Shown here one piece after another: positions 18,045 to 26,560 of a stretch of 64,000 nt of DNA. The notes beneath the pieces were generated by a model that saw only the letters and a program-made list of their open reading frames with translations, did no database searches and was not told the origin of the DNA. The position numbers and the translations under genes were made by a program. Every line of letters starts with the position of its first letter. Positions within the stretch are counted from its first letter, which is position 1. The stretch covers positions 620,001-684,000 of the forward strand of contig NZ_SLVB01000002.1 in the NCBI RefSeq assembly GCF_004341845.1. Reading direction: 5' to 3'. The DNA is from Novosphingobium sp. PhB165. GTDB taxonomy: Bacteria; Pseudomonadota; Alphaproteobacteria; Sphingomonadales; Sphingomonadaceae.

Positions 18045-18412
18045 CAATACGTCCTCCATTATCGTGACCCCACAATCGGCATCACGCAATTCAACCGGCC
18101 GGCACGGCCCGCCGCACTTCGGCGCGCCAGCATTCAACTTTGCCGGGAACCACGCAATATGTGATTTTCATGACAATTCAGCGTGCTTGATCGATATCAA
18201 TGGCCGCGCGGCGACATGCTTTCGCGATCCGCTGCAAGCTTTCACCCCGCACAATTCCGGCGAACAGCGACAAAAATAGTTCCTCATGGCTGCCGTCGCT
18301 TACCGCGCGCAGCCCTCATCCGCGTTGACCGCTAAATTTATGTCGTATACTACATATATCGACTCAAAGGCGGCTTTCTCCCAATGAGACCGTCATGCAA
18401 GCGAGGATGCAC
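18045..18412. promoter_or_regulatory. mobA promoter with overlapping palindromic operator
   Basis: In this 368-base divergent gap the useful part is 18325-18355. TTGACC (18325-18330) and TATACT (18346-18351) are 15 bases apart and may form a promoter. The -10 lies inside a 16-bp near-perfect palindrome, ATGTCGTATACTACAT (18340-18355, 7 of 8 pairs). A palindrome over the -10 suits repression by the MarR protein encoded downstream. The rest of the gap, nearer the small secreted gene, shows nothing I can assign. Confidence 0.55.
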
Positions 18413-20320
18413 ATGCAGTTTCATTTGAACGGATTCCGCACCGGCGATCCCGAAATCCATCCGGCCGCCGCTCGCGCCACGGTATCGGACGAAGTCGATG
18501 TGTTGATCGTCGGCTGCGGCCCCGCCGGTCTGACGCTGGCCGCCCAACTCGCCCGTTTCCCCGCGATCCGCACCCGCATCGTCGAGCGCAAGCCGGGCCC
18601 GCTGGAGCTGGGTCAGGCTGACGGCATCGCCTGCCGCACGATGGAAATGTTCAACGCCTTCGGCTTTGCAGACCGCGTGGCTCGGGAAGCCTATTGGGTC
18701 AACGAGACCACGTTCTGGAAGCCCGACGAGACCGAGGCTCGCAACATCGCCCGCCACGGCCGCATCCGCGACACCGAGGAAGGGCTCTCCGAATTCCCGC
18801 ACGTCATCCTCAATCAGGCGCGCGTCCATGACTTCTATCTTGAAGCCATGCGCAATTCGCCGAGCCGGCTGGTGCCGGACTACGGGACGGAAATCGTCGA
18901 TCTGACCGTTCCGGAAGACCCTGAGGCGCCCGTCTTGGTCCGCCTCCACCCGGTCGGCACCGAAGGCGAGGAGGGAATCGAGGTGATCCGCGCCCGCTAC
19001 GTCGTCGGCTGCGACGGCGCGCGCAGCCGGGTTCGCCAGGCGATCGGACTTGGCCTCACCGGCGAATCCGCCAATCAGGCCTGGGGCGTAATGGACGTGC
19101 TTGCCTACAGCGATTTCCCCGACATCCGCCTCAAGAGCGCGATCCACTCGGCCAACGAGGGCAATATTCTCATCATCCCGCGCGAGGGCGGCTACCTCGT
19201 GCGCCTCTATATCGAGCTAGACAAACTGGGCGCGGACGAGCGCGTCTCGGCCAAGAACATCACGCAGGACCAGCTTGTCGCGGCAGCGCAGCGCATCCTT
19301 CATCCTTATGTGCTGGATGTGAAGCAGGTGGCGTGGTGGTCCGTCTACGAGATCGGCCAGCGCCTCTGCGACAAGTTCGACGATGTGCCCGCAGGCGAAG
19401 AAACCACGCGCTTTCCCCGCGTCTTCATCGCGGGCGACGCCTGCCATACCCACAGCCCGAAGGCAGGTCAGGGCATGAACGTGTCCATGCAGGACACCTT
19501 CAACCTCGGCTGGAAGCTTGCCGCCGTGCTGGGCGATAGGGCCGGGCCGGAACTGCTGCACAGCTATTCAGCCGAGCGGCAGGCCATCGCCAAGGAACTG
19601 ATCGACTTCGACCGCGAATTCGCCGCCATGTTCAGCGCCAAGCCAAAGACGGACGAGACCGGGGACGGCGTCGATCCCGCCGCGTTCCAGCGCTACTTCG
19701 TCAAGCAGGGCCGCTTTACCGCGGGCACCGCCACGCAGTATCGCCCCTCCGCACTGACCGGCAGCGGCGAGTATCAGGCCCTTGCCGAAGGGTTCGGGAT
19801 CGGCATGCGTTTCCATTCTGCGCCTGTCGTGCGACTGGCCGATGCCAAGCCCATGCAGCTCGGCCATGTCGCCGAGGCAGACGGACGCTGGCGGATCTAT
19901 CTCTTCGCGGGCAAGGACGGCCTCGCGCCGGGTTCGCGCCCGGAATCCCACATTGCCGAACTCTGTCGCTTCCTTGAAAGCGATCCGGCCTCTCCCTTGG
20001 TGCGCCACACTACGGCGGGCGCGGACAGCGATGCGGTTATCGACGTCCGCGCGATATTCCAGCAGGCGCACCAGTCGCTGTCGATGGACGATCTTCCGGG
20101 TCTGCTCTGGCCCCGCAAGGGTGAACTGGGGCTGCGCGATTACGAAAAGGCGTTCTGCGTCGACGCTGGAGCGGGCGATATCTACGATATGCGCGGGGTC
20201 GATCGCGAACGGGGCTGCGTGGTCGTCGTCCGCCCGGACCAGTACATCGGACAAGTGCTGCCGCTGGACGCCCGAGACGAACTGGCAGCCTACTTCGCGG
20301 CGATCCTTCGGCGGGCTTGA
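18413..20320 (+). CDS. mobA: 3-hydroxybenzoate 4-monooxygenase (MobA-like flavoprotein)
   Basis: This 635-residue FAD enzyme hydroxylates 3-hydroxybenzoate to protocatechuate using NADPH and O2. It starts MQFHLNGFR, as MobA of Comamonas does, and has the FAD dinucleotide motif VLIVGCGPAGLTLA. The second FAD motif is FIAGDACHTHSPKAGQGMN and the C-terminal domain is thioredoxin-like, as in the phenol 2-monooxygenase family. Length is within a few residues of MobA. ATG 18413 has AGGA at a good distance; ATG 18395 adds six residues. A MarR gene follows. The related phenol hydroxylases are the main alternative, but the N-terminal match favours MobA. Confidence 0.87.
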   Translation: MQFHLNGFRTGDPEIHPAAARATVSDEVDVLIVGCGPAGLTLAAQLARFPAIRTRIVERKPGPLELGQADGIACRTMEMFNAFGFADRVAREAYWVNETTFWKPDETEARNIARHGRIRDTEEGLSEFPHVILNQARVHDFYLEAMRNSPSRLVPDYGTEIVDLTVPEDPEAPVLVRLHPVGTEGEEGIEVIRARYVVGCDGARSRVRQAIGLGLTGESANQAWGVMDVLAYSDFPDIRLKSAIHSANEGNILIIPREGGYLVRLYIELDKLGADERVSAKNITQDQLVAAAQRILHPYVLDVKQVAWWSVYEIGQRLCDKFDDVPAGEETTRFPRVFIAGDACHTHSPKAGQGMNVSMQDTFNLGWKLAAVLGDRAGPELLHSYSAERQAIAKELIDFDREFAAMFSAKPKTDETGDGVDPAAFQRYFVKQGRFTAGTATQYRPSALTGSGEYQALAEGFGIGMRFHSAPVVRLADAKPMQLGHVAEADGRWRIYLFAGKDGLAPGSRPESHIAELCRFLESDPASPLVRHTTAGADSDAVIDVRAIFQQAHQSLSMDDLPGLLWPRKGELGLRDYEKAFCVDAGAGDIYDMRGVDRERGCVVVVRPDQYIGQVLPLDARDELAAYFAAILRRA

Positions 20321-20351
20321 GGAAGGCGGCAAAATCGCGCTAGGTGCCGGC

Positions 20352-20846
20352 ATGAGCAACCGCGACCTCGAAACTTTGCCCGGCCACCTGATCCGCCGTC
20401 TCCAGCAGATCTCGGTTGCCCTTTTCGGCAGCCGCATGGCCGAAGCGGACATCGACGTGACGGCAGTGCAGTTCGCCGCGCTGATAACCTTGCGCGATCA
20501 TCCCGGGCTGGGCCAGCAGACGCTGGCGGGGATGATCGCCTATGACCGCGTGACGATCGGCGGGGTGATCGACCGGCTGGTCCAGAAGGGCCTTGTCGTG
20601 CGCGAGATCAGCCCGACCGACCGGCGCGCCCGCGTCCTTGCGCTTACGCCTGCGGGCCAGGACGTGCTGGAGCGCGCCAATCCGTGGATCGAGCGGGTGC
20701 AGGAAGACATTCTCGCCGGTCTCTCGCCCGAAGAGCAGGAGACCTTCGTTGCCCTGCTCTCCAAGCTGACGCGCGCCGGAAACGAACTCAGCCGGGCACC
20801 GCTGCGCGCTGTCGACAGCGGAAAACTGCCCGCGCTGGAGGATTGA
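20352..20846 (+). CDS. MarR family regulator, probable MobR-type repressor
   Basis: This 164-residue winged-helix protein has the MarR fold: recognition region LAGMIAYDRVTIGGVIDRLV followed by wing VVREISPTDRRARVLALTPAG. It lies 31 bases after mobA. MarR proteins dimerise on palindromes and release DNA on binding an aromatic ligand, so control of mobA through the palindrome at 18340-18355 is the natural inference. A much longer frame reaching back to 19782 is only a shadow of mobA. Confidence 0.88.
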   Translation: MSNRDLETLPGHLIRRLQQISVALFGSRMAEADIDVTAVQFAALITLRDHPGLGQQTLAGMIAYDRVTIGGVIDRLVQKGLVVREISPTDRRARVLALTPAGQDVLERANPWIERVQEDILAGLSPEEQETFVALLSKLTRAGNELSRAPLRAVDSGKLPALED

Positions 20847-20915
20847 TACGGGCCGAATCCGGCCTTCCTATCTCAAGGCTGGCCATGGCGCGCGCGGCTC
20901 GATACCTTGGTCCGC

Positions 20916-22313
20916 ATGTTCGACGCCTCGCGGCTTGCGCTGACTTACCTCTTGATCGAATGGGTCATTCGCCTGGCCATGGTGGTGATCCTGCCGATGC
21001 GCCGCTCGCCCGAAGCTGCGCGCAGTTGGCTGCTCTTCGTGCTGTTCCTGCCGGTCCCGGCGCTCATCCTCTATCGTTTCATTGGTCGGGCGCAGTTCCC
21101 GGCGTGGCGACAGGCCCGCTTCGCCGACGATCAGCCCTTCCGGCAGCAGGTCGCCCGGGACCTCGCGGCCGATGGCACCGAACAGTCCGAGATCCAGCAA
21201 CTGGCCGAAACGCTCGGCGGATTTCCGGCCTGTGCCGGTAATTCCGCCCGGCTGCTGAGCAACTATGACGGCACTATCGCCGCAATGATCGAGGCGATCG
21301 ATGCCGCCACGATCCGCATACGTCTCCAGACCTACATTTTCGCCGACGACCGCACCGGAAAGGCCGTGGTGGAGGCTCTCGCACGGGCGCGCGAGCGCGG
21401 CGTTCCGGTGCATGTGCTGGTCGATGCGCTGGGGTCCCGCCCATGGGCCAAGCGCAGCATGGCCCTGCTCCGGCAAGCGGGGGTAGAGGCCCGCCTCGTC
21501 CTGCCGGTACGCTTCGCGCCCTTGCGCCGCGCGCGCACGGACTTGCGCAATCACCGCAAGCTCTGCCTTGTCGATGGCCGGATCGTCTTCGTCGGATCCC
21601 AGAACATCGTGAACCGCGACTTCAAGCCGGGAATCGTCAACGATGAACTGGTCGCGCGCGTCGAAGGGCCGGTGGTGGCGGCCTTCGATGCCATGTTCGC
21701 CAGCGACTGGTACCTCGAAACCGGTGAGCGGCTCGACGCGCTGCCGATCCCTGCCCCTCCGGGCAGTTCGGTGCATCAGGCCATGCCGAGCGGCCCGGAT
21801 TTCGGCACGACCGGCTACGAGCGTCTGCTCGTCGAGCTGGTCCACCGGGCGCGGCGCGAAGTCACCATCGTCTCGCCCTACCTGATCCCCGATCAGGCGC
21901 TGATTACGGCGGTCAAGAACGCGGCTGCCCGGTCGGTCTCGGTGAACCTTGTCGTCTCGCAAGTCGTCGACCAGCGCCTCGTCAGCTATGCCCAGCGTTC
22001 CTACTATCAGGAGCTGCTGGAGGCCGGCGCGCGCCTCCATGGCTATCGCCGCCATCTGCTGCACGCCAAGTCGGTGGCCATTGACGACACAATCGCCGTG
22101 GTCGGATCGAGCAATGTCGACATGCGCTCGTTCGCACTCAATGCCGAGATCAGCCTTATTCTGCACGGGGCCGACGCCGTCGCCCCGATGCTCGAAATCC
22201 TGCGCGGGTATTTGGAGTGCAGCGACGAACTGACCCTGCCCGAATGGCGCGCCCGGCCGCAGACTTCCCGCCTTCTGGAAAATCTGGCGCGGCTTGTCAG
22301 TCCGCTACTTTAG
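20916..22313 (+). CDS. cls: Cardiolipin synthase (PLD superfamily)
   Basis: This 465-residue membrane enzyme condenses two phosphatidylglycerols (or similar) into cardiolipin. Two N-terminal transmembrane segments (LALTYLLIEWVIRLAMVVIL and WLLFVLFLPVPALILYRFIG) precede two HKD motifs, NHRKLCLVD (His about 213) and HAKSVAIDD (His about 383), each followed by GS-x-N. ATG 20916 is preferred over TTG 20907; neither has a strong ribosome site. Its last 9 bases overlap the end of the convergent LysR gene. Confidence 0.9.
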   Translation: MFDASRLALTYLLIEWVIRLAMVVILPMRRSPEAARSWLLFVLFLPVPALILYRFIGRAQFPAWRQARFADDQPFRQQVARDLAADGTEQSEIQQLAETLGGFPACAGNSARLLSNYDGTIAAMIEAIDAATIRIRLQTYIFADDRTGKAVVEALARARERGVPVHVLVDALGSRPWAKRSMALLRQAGVEARLVLPVRFAPLRRARTDLRNHRKLCLVDGRIVFVGSQNIVNRDFKPGIVNDELVARVEGPVVAAFDAMFASDWYLETGERLDALPIPAPPGSSVHQAMPSGPDFGTTGYERLLVELVHRARREVTIVSPYLIPDQALITAVKNAAARSVSVNLVVSQVVDQRLVSYAQRSYYQELLEAGARLHGYRRHLLHAKSVAIDDTIAVVGSSNVDMRSFALNAEISLILHGADAVAPMLEILRGYLECSDELTLPEWRARPQTSRLLENLARLVSPLL

Positions 22314-23201
22314 GAACCGTTCGCTCGCGATAGCAGTCACGGCGTCCTGCAACCTGTCGAAATCGCCCTTGCGCGCGCGCCGATGCCGCCGGAAGGCGAG
22401 GTGGATACCCACCATCAGCTCCGGCTCGACCAGTTCCCACCCCTGAAAACGGCCCTGCGCAATCGCGTCCCGACAATAGCCGTGTGGCAGGATCGCATAG
22501 CCCGCCCCCTTTTCGACGAGATCGCGAGCGAGCCGCGCAGCATCGACATGCATGCGAACATTGAGCGCCAGCCCGCGCGCCGCTGCGGCATCCTCGATGG
22601 CGCCGCCAATGCCGAGATGGTGCGACGGCACGATCAGCGGCAACGGCGCCGCATCCTCGAACCGCACGGTGCCGTTGAAAGGCGCATCGACGGGACCGAT
22701 CAGCCAGAGCCGCTCTTCATGCAGCAGACGTTCCTCAATCCTGCCGTCACGGGCGGAATCCTCCAGCAGCGCAAGATCGACCACGCCGCGATTGAGCCAG
22801 TCGACCAGGCTGCCGGTCGGCCCTTCCACCATGCGCACGGCAATGTCCGGCACCCGGCGTTCCAGTTCGAGCGCCAGCGTCAGGCCGAGCATGTCGGCAA
22901 GGCCCGGCGGCAGGCCGATCACCACGGTCGAGCGGGCTTGCGGCCCCTGCCTCCGGATCGCATCGAGCGCGAGTTCCAGTTCGCGCAGCGGCGCTGCCAC
23001 CGAAGTCCGCAGTTGCTCGCCGTCCTCTGTCAGCGCCATCCCGCGCGAGGAGCGCACGAAGAGCTTCACGCCCAGATCCTGTTCGAGCAGTCGCATCTGC
23101 CGCGTCAGCGCGGATTGCGCGATCCGCAGCACTCCGGCGGACCGCGTGAGCGAACCGTCTTCGGCAATCCGCAGAAAGTAGCGCAGGCGTCTGATCTCCA
23201 T
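22305..23201 (-). CDS. LysR family transcriptional regulator
   Basis: This 298-residue regulator has the LysR helix-turn-helix (residues 1-60: MEIRRLRYFLRIAEDGSLTR, ALTRQMRLLEQDLGVKLFVR) and a periplasmic-binding-like effector domain. It is divergent from an SDR gene, which is its likely target. The start at 23201 is clear from the canonical N-terminus; the open frame continues 161 codons further but that part is not protein-like. A perfect T-N11-A inverted repeat lies 13 bases upstream. Confidence 0.9.
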   Translation of the reverse strand: MEIRRLRYFLRIAEDGSLTRSAGVLRIAQSALTRQMRLLEQDLGVKLFVRSSRGMALTEDGEQLRTSVAAPLRELELALDAIRRQGPQARSTVVIGLPPGLADMLGLTLALELERRVPDIAVRMVEGPTGSLVDWLNRGVVDLALLEDSARDGRIEERLLHEERLWLIGPVDAPFNGTVRFEDAAPLPLIVPSHHLGIGGAIEDAAAARGLALNVRMHVDAARLARDLVEKGAGYAILPHGYCRDAIAQGRFQGWELVEPELMVGIHLAFRRHRRARKGDFDRLQDAVTAIASERFLK

Positions 23202-23213
23202 GGCCCTTGGGCT

Positions 23214-23228
23214 ATCTCGGATCGAGAT
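23214..23228. promoter_or_regulatory. LysR-type operator (T-N11-A)
   Basis: The sequence ATCTCGGATCGAGAT is a perfect 6+6 inverted repeat with a T-N11-A core, the LysR consensus. It lies 12 bases in front of the LysR start and 82 bases in front of the SDR, so it fits autoregulation plus divergent control. Confidence 0.6.
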
Positions 23229-23309
23229 AGAAGTCTGCCGCATTTTGAAATGGCGGCATGGCCGCGCTTCGATATCCTCCCGGCGAACGGATAAGCGGGA
23301 GAGAATATT

Positions 23310-24098
23310 TTGGACATGCGCGAACGGTACGGACCATGGGCCGTTGTCGCGGGGGCATCGGAAGGAACCGGCGCCGCTTTCGCCCGCCAACTGGCGGCAG
23401 AGGGCGTCAACCTGATTCTCGTGGCCCGGCGCGAGGGCCCCCTGACCGATCTTGCCGCCGAAATCGCGCGGGACCACGGCGTCGACTGCGTCACCGGCTC
23501 GATCGATCTTGCGCTTGAGGACGCGGCGGATCGCATGGCCGATCTTGCGGACGGGCGCGAGGTGGGGCTGCTGATCCTCAATGCCGGTGCCGATTCCAAC
23601 GGCGCGCTGTTCCTCGACGGCGCACTGGCCGACTGGGAAGCGCTCGTCACGCGCAATGTCATGACCACGATGCGGGCATGCCATCGCTTCGCCGGACCGA
23701 TGCGCGCGCGGGGGCGGGGCGGCATCATCCTGGTCGGCTCGGGCGCGTGCTATGGCGGGCTACCGGGGATTACCGTCTATGGCGGCAGCAAGGCTTTCGA
23801 TCTGGTCTTCGGCGAAGGACTCTGGGCCGAACTCAACCCCCACGGCGTGGATGTGCTGAACCTCATCATGGGGCGCACCGACACGCCCGCGCACCGCGAA
23901 CTCATGGCGCGCAAGGGGCACGCCTTCCCCGACAATTGCGCCTCGTCGGAAGATGTGGCCGCGCTCGGCCTGGCGCGTCTCCCGCATGGGCCGGTGTGCA
24001 ACTGGGCACTGGAGGACGAGGAAGTGGGCTATGCCGGAACCTCGGCCAGCGCCCGCCGCGCGCGTATCCAGCAGATCGCCAAGGCCATGGCCGGATAG
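23310..24098 (+). CDS. Short-chain dehydrogenase/reductase
   Basis: This 262-residue Rossmann-fold oxidoreductase has the NAD(P) motif GASEGTG (about residues 15-21), LNAG, and the catalytic YGGSK. It begins at TTG 23310 (six bases after GGGAGA) or ATG 23316. Close relatives with the D-M-R-E-R-Y-G-P-W-A opening are annotated only as SDR. It is convergent with the sensor-kinase gene, 9 bases away. The divergent LysR gene suggests induction by a small molecule, which is inference. Confidence 0.85.
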   Translation: MDMRERYGPWAVVAGASEGTGAAFARQLAAEGVNLILVARREGPLTDLAAEIARDHGVDCVTGSIDLALEDAADRMADLADGREVGLLILNAGADSNGALFLDGALADWEALVTRNVMTTMRACHRFAGPMRARGRGGIILVGSGACYGGLPGITVYGGSKAFDLVFGEGLWAELNPHGVDVLNLIMGRTDTPAHRELMARKGHAFPDNCASSEDVAALGLARLPHGPVCNWALEDEEVGYAGTSASARRARIQQIAKAMAG

Positions 24099-24107
24099 CC
24101 GCGCCGA

Positions 24108-25463
24108 TCAGGAATGCGGGGCGGCGGGCACTCGAATGCGCGCGACAAAGCCGCCCTGCGCCCTGTCCTCGAACGACAGCGCTCCCCCGAAGCGCATCAT
24201 CAGCCGGTGCGCCGTCGGGATGCCAAGGCCGAAGCCGGGCACGTCCCGACTGCGCGCCTCGTCGATCCGGAAGAACGGGGCGAGGACGTCGGTGAAGTGG
24301 CGGGCCGGAATGCCGGCGCCCGGGTCCTCCACCTCGATGTTCCATCCATCGGCCGTCCTCAGCAGCCGCACTTGCGCCGCGCCTCCGAACCGCACCGCGT
24401 TCTCGACCAGTGCCGAGAGGGCCAGCCTGACCGGCTCGGCATAAGTCCGGGTCTTGGCATCGCCCGGACCGGAAACCTGCACGCAGTCGCCATAGGCCCC
24501 GGCCACGCCCGCGACGAGCGCGCCCAGATCGACCTCTTCAGGCTCGCTGGCGATATGCTGGGCGCGAAGGTAGCCCTGAAGCGACGCGATCAGCGCCTCC
24601 ATCTCCTCAATGCTGCCGCCGAGGATGTCGGCAAGCTCCCGGTCCTCGACAAGATCGACAACAACCCGCTGGCGCGCGAGCGGCGTGCGCAGATCGTGGC
24701 TGATCGCCTCGAACGAGCGGGCCTGATCCTCGACGAGCCGGGCGATGCGCTCCTGCATCACGTTCATCGCATGGGCGAGATCGCGCAGATCCGCAGAGCC
24801 CTGCTCGTCGATCTCCACGCGCTGGCCATGGCCAATCGCATCGGCCGCGCGGGCAAGGCGCCGCAAGGGCCGCGTGAGCACGCCCAGCGCCAGAAGACCA
24901 ACCGCAAGACAAGCAAGTGCGGTCAGCAACGTCAGCACGGTCGCGCGCGCCGCGACCGGCCAGGTGCCGCCGATGTCGCTGGACCGGAAGTTCAGCCACG
25001 TTCCATCGGCGAGCCGCATCGAACCCACCAGATCGCGCCTTCCCTCGGGCCCCGGTGAATAGGCGAGATGGAGATCACGGCCCGCCAGTGACGGCTCCCA
25101 CCGGACGACTTCACCCGCAATCGACCGCAGCGGGCGCGCCATCTTGGCGCCGGTCACTAGCGGGCTTGTGGCAACGTGCGCGTCGAGATGGCGGGTGGAC
25201 ATGACCTTCACCACCTGCCCCGCGTCGATGCCATGGATGCGCTCACTGACCACCAGCAGTTCGGCAATCCGCCGTGCGTGGTCCTCGCGCAGGGTCTGGC
25301 GGTCAATCGACTGATAGAACAGCAGGCTACCGGCCAGTTGTACCAGCCCCAGTAGCAGCAGCAGGATCGCGGCCTGCGCCGGAAGGCGCGAGGAGCGTAA
25401 TCGTGGCAAGGGCACCTCTCTCGGCGGGCGCCGCGGTTCCTTTGCTTGCCGCGCCTCTTGCAA
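24108..25463 (-). CDS. Sensor histidine kinase without adjacent response regulator
   Basis: This protein, about 451 residues from TTG 25463, is a membrane histidine kinase. Transmembrane segment 1 is near 29-48, a periplasmic sensor follows, transmembrane segment 2 is near 168-190, then HAMP. The phospho-acceptor is His 256 in SHDLRTPLARQR, the N box is LVENAVRFG and the ATP-lid motifs are VEDPGAGIP and GFGLGIPTAHRLM, all intact. The start is uncertain; GTG 25415 is an alternative. There is no response regulator within 4 kb on the same strand, so it is an orphan here. Confidence 0.83.
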   Translation of the reverse strand: MQEARQAKEPRRPPREVPLPRLRSSRLPAQAAILLLLLGLVQLAGSLLFYQSIDRQTLREDHARRIAELLVVSERIHGIDAGQVVKVMSTRHLDAHVATSPLVTGAKMARPLRSIAGEVVRWEPSLAGRDLHLAYSPGPEGRRDLVGSMRLADGTWLNFRSSDIGGTWPVAARATVLTLLTALACLAVGLLALGVLTRPLRRLARAADAIGHGQRVEIDEQGSADLRDLAHAMNVMQERIARLVEDQARSFEAISHDLRTPLARQRVVVDLVEDRELADILGGSIEEMEALIASLQGYLRAQHIASEPEEVDLGALVAGVAGAYGDCVQVSGPGDAKTRTYAEPVRLALSALVENAVRFGGAAQVRLLRTADGWNIEVEDPGAGIPARHFTDVLAPFFRIDEARSRDVPGFGLGIPTAHRLMMRFGGALSFEDRAQGGFVARIRVPAAPHS

Positions 25464-25664
25464 GGCCTCTCATCACAAGGGGAGCGCGTCAATCTTGCAG
25501 GGGTGTCCGGCAATGATTTGACACGAGCGGAAGGCACGGACCGGCATCGATTATGCCCTTCACAGGCACCAATCAGGTGACGACGCGGTGCCTAATCGGC
25601 TTGCCCGCATTGCTCTATTCATGGCCGCATACCCCGAGTTCACGATCACGATGGAGACGTTCCC

Positions 25665-26132
25665 ATGACCCACCGCATCGATCACAATCTCGCCGCCCCC
25701 GCCGGAATGAAGGCACTGGGCCATGTCTACGGTTATGTGATGACAAGCGGACTCGATCCCGCCTTGGTCGATCTGGTCTACTTGCGCGTCAGCCTCATCA
25801 ACGGCTGCGCCTATTGCATCGACATGCATAGCCGCGACTTGCTGGCCAAGGGCGTCAGCACGGAGAAGCTGGTGCTCGTGCCCGTCTGGCGCGAGGCACG
25901 GCCCTTGTTCAGCGAGACCGAACAGGCCGCCCTTGCCTGGGCGGAAACCGTCACCCGCGTGGCCGATACGGCCGTGCCCGATGCCGAATATGAGGCCGCC
26001 GCCCGCGTCTTCGATGCCAAGCAGCTGTCCGACCTGACTATCGCGATCGGACTGATGAACACCTACAATCGCCTTGCGATCTCGTTTCGCGCCGCGCCTG
26101 CCGCCGTCGCGAAGCTGACCGGGGCGGCGTGA
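25665..26132 (+). CDS. AhpD-like alkylhydroperoxidase (carboxymuconolactone decarboxylase fold)
   Basis: This 155-residue protein has the CMD fold with the AhpD redox motif C-x-x-C-x-x-x-H in NGCAYCIDMHSRDL (Cys 48, Cys 51, His 55). The redox-active cysteines indicate a peroxidase/reductase role rather than true carboxymuconolactone decarboxylation. ATG 25665 follows GGAGACG. It is translationally linked to the downstream Ohr gene, which supports organic-peroxide defence. Confidence 0.87.
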   Translation: MTHRIDHNLAAPAGMKALGHVYGYVMTSGLDPALVDLVYLRVSLINGCAYCIDMHSRDLLAKGVSTEKLVLVPVWREARPLFSETEQAALAWAETVTRVADTAVPDAEYEAAARVFDAKQLSDLTIAIGLMNTYNRLAISFRAAPAAVAKLTGAA

Positions 26133-26140
26133 GAGAGCCC

Positions 26141-26560
26141 ATGGACCCGATCTATACCGCGCAGGCCACTGTCCTTGGCGGACGTTCCGGTTGCGTTTCA
26201 AGCTGCGACGGGCGGTTGCGGGTCGATCTTTCGACCCCGGCCGCCCTTGGCGGCGACGATGGGCGCGGCACCAATCCAGAGCAGCTCTTCGCGGCCGCCT
26301 ATGCCGCCTGCTTCCTCGCTACCTTGCGGATGGAAGCGCAGGAGCGCGCCGTCGCACTGGCGTCGGACAGCAATGTCACCGCGACGGTTCGACTGACCGC
26401 CGGCGATGCATCGGGGCCGGTGCTGGCCGTGTCCCTTTCGCTCGACCTGCCCGGACTCCCTCCCGAACTGGCGGAGGTACTGGCGGCGCGTGCCCACGCA
26501 CGCTGCCCTTATTCGAAAGCGGTGTGCGGTAATGTCGAGGTGCGCATCGACGTGACCTGA
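26141..26560 (+). CDS. ohr: Organic hydroperoxide resistance protein (OsmC/Ohr family)
   Basis: This 139-residue thiol peroxidase reduces organic hydroperoxides. The peroxidatic Cys 57 is in AACFL and the resolving Cys 122 in RCPYSKA; the surrounding pattern (GTNPEQLFAAAYAACF) is Ohr-specific. ATG 26141 is preceded by GAGAG; GTG 26129, overlapping the AhpD stop, would add four residues. No OhrR-type MarR gene lies next to it. It ends one base from the convergent LysR gene. Confidence 0.9.
   Translation: MDPIYTAQATVLGGRSGCVSSCDGRLRVDLSTPAALGGDDGRGTNPEQLFAAAYAACFLATLRMEAQERAVALASDSNVTATVRLTAGDASGPVLAVSLSLDLPGLPPELAEVLAARAHARCPYSKAVCGNVEVRIDVT

Noticed and set aside
19782..20351. Extension of the MarR gene into mobA
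   Set aside because: The MarR fold begins after ATG 20352; the upstream part shadows mobA.
23202..23684. N-terminal extension of the LysR gene
   Set aside because: The LysR helix-turn-helix starts at ATG 23201; the extension is antisense to the SDR gene.
25665..26132. Carboxymuconolactone decarboxylase linked to MobA-derived protocatechuate
   Set aside because: The C-x-x-C-x-x-x-H redox motif and the adjacent ohr gene indicate an AhpD-like peroxidase.
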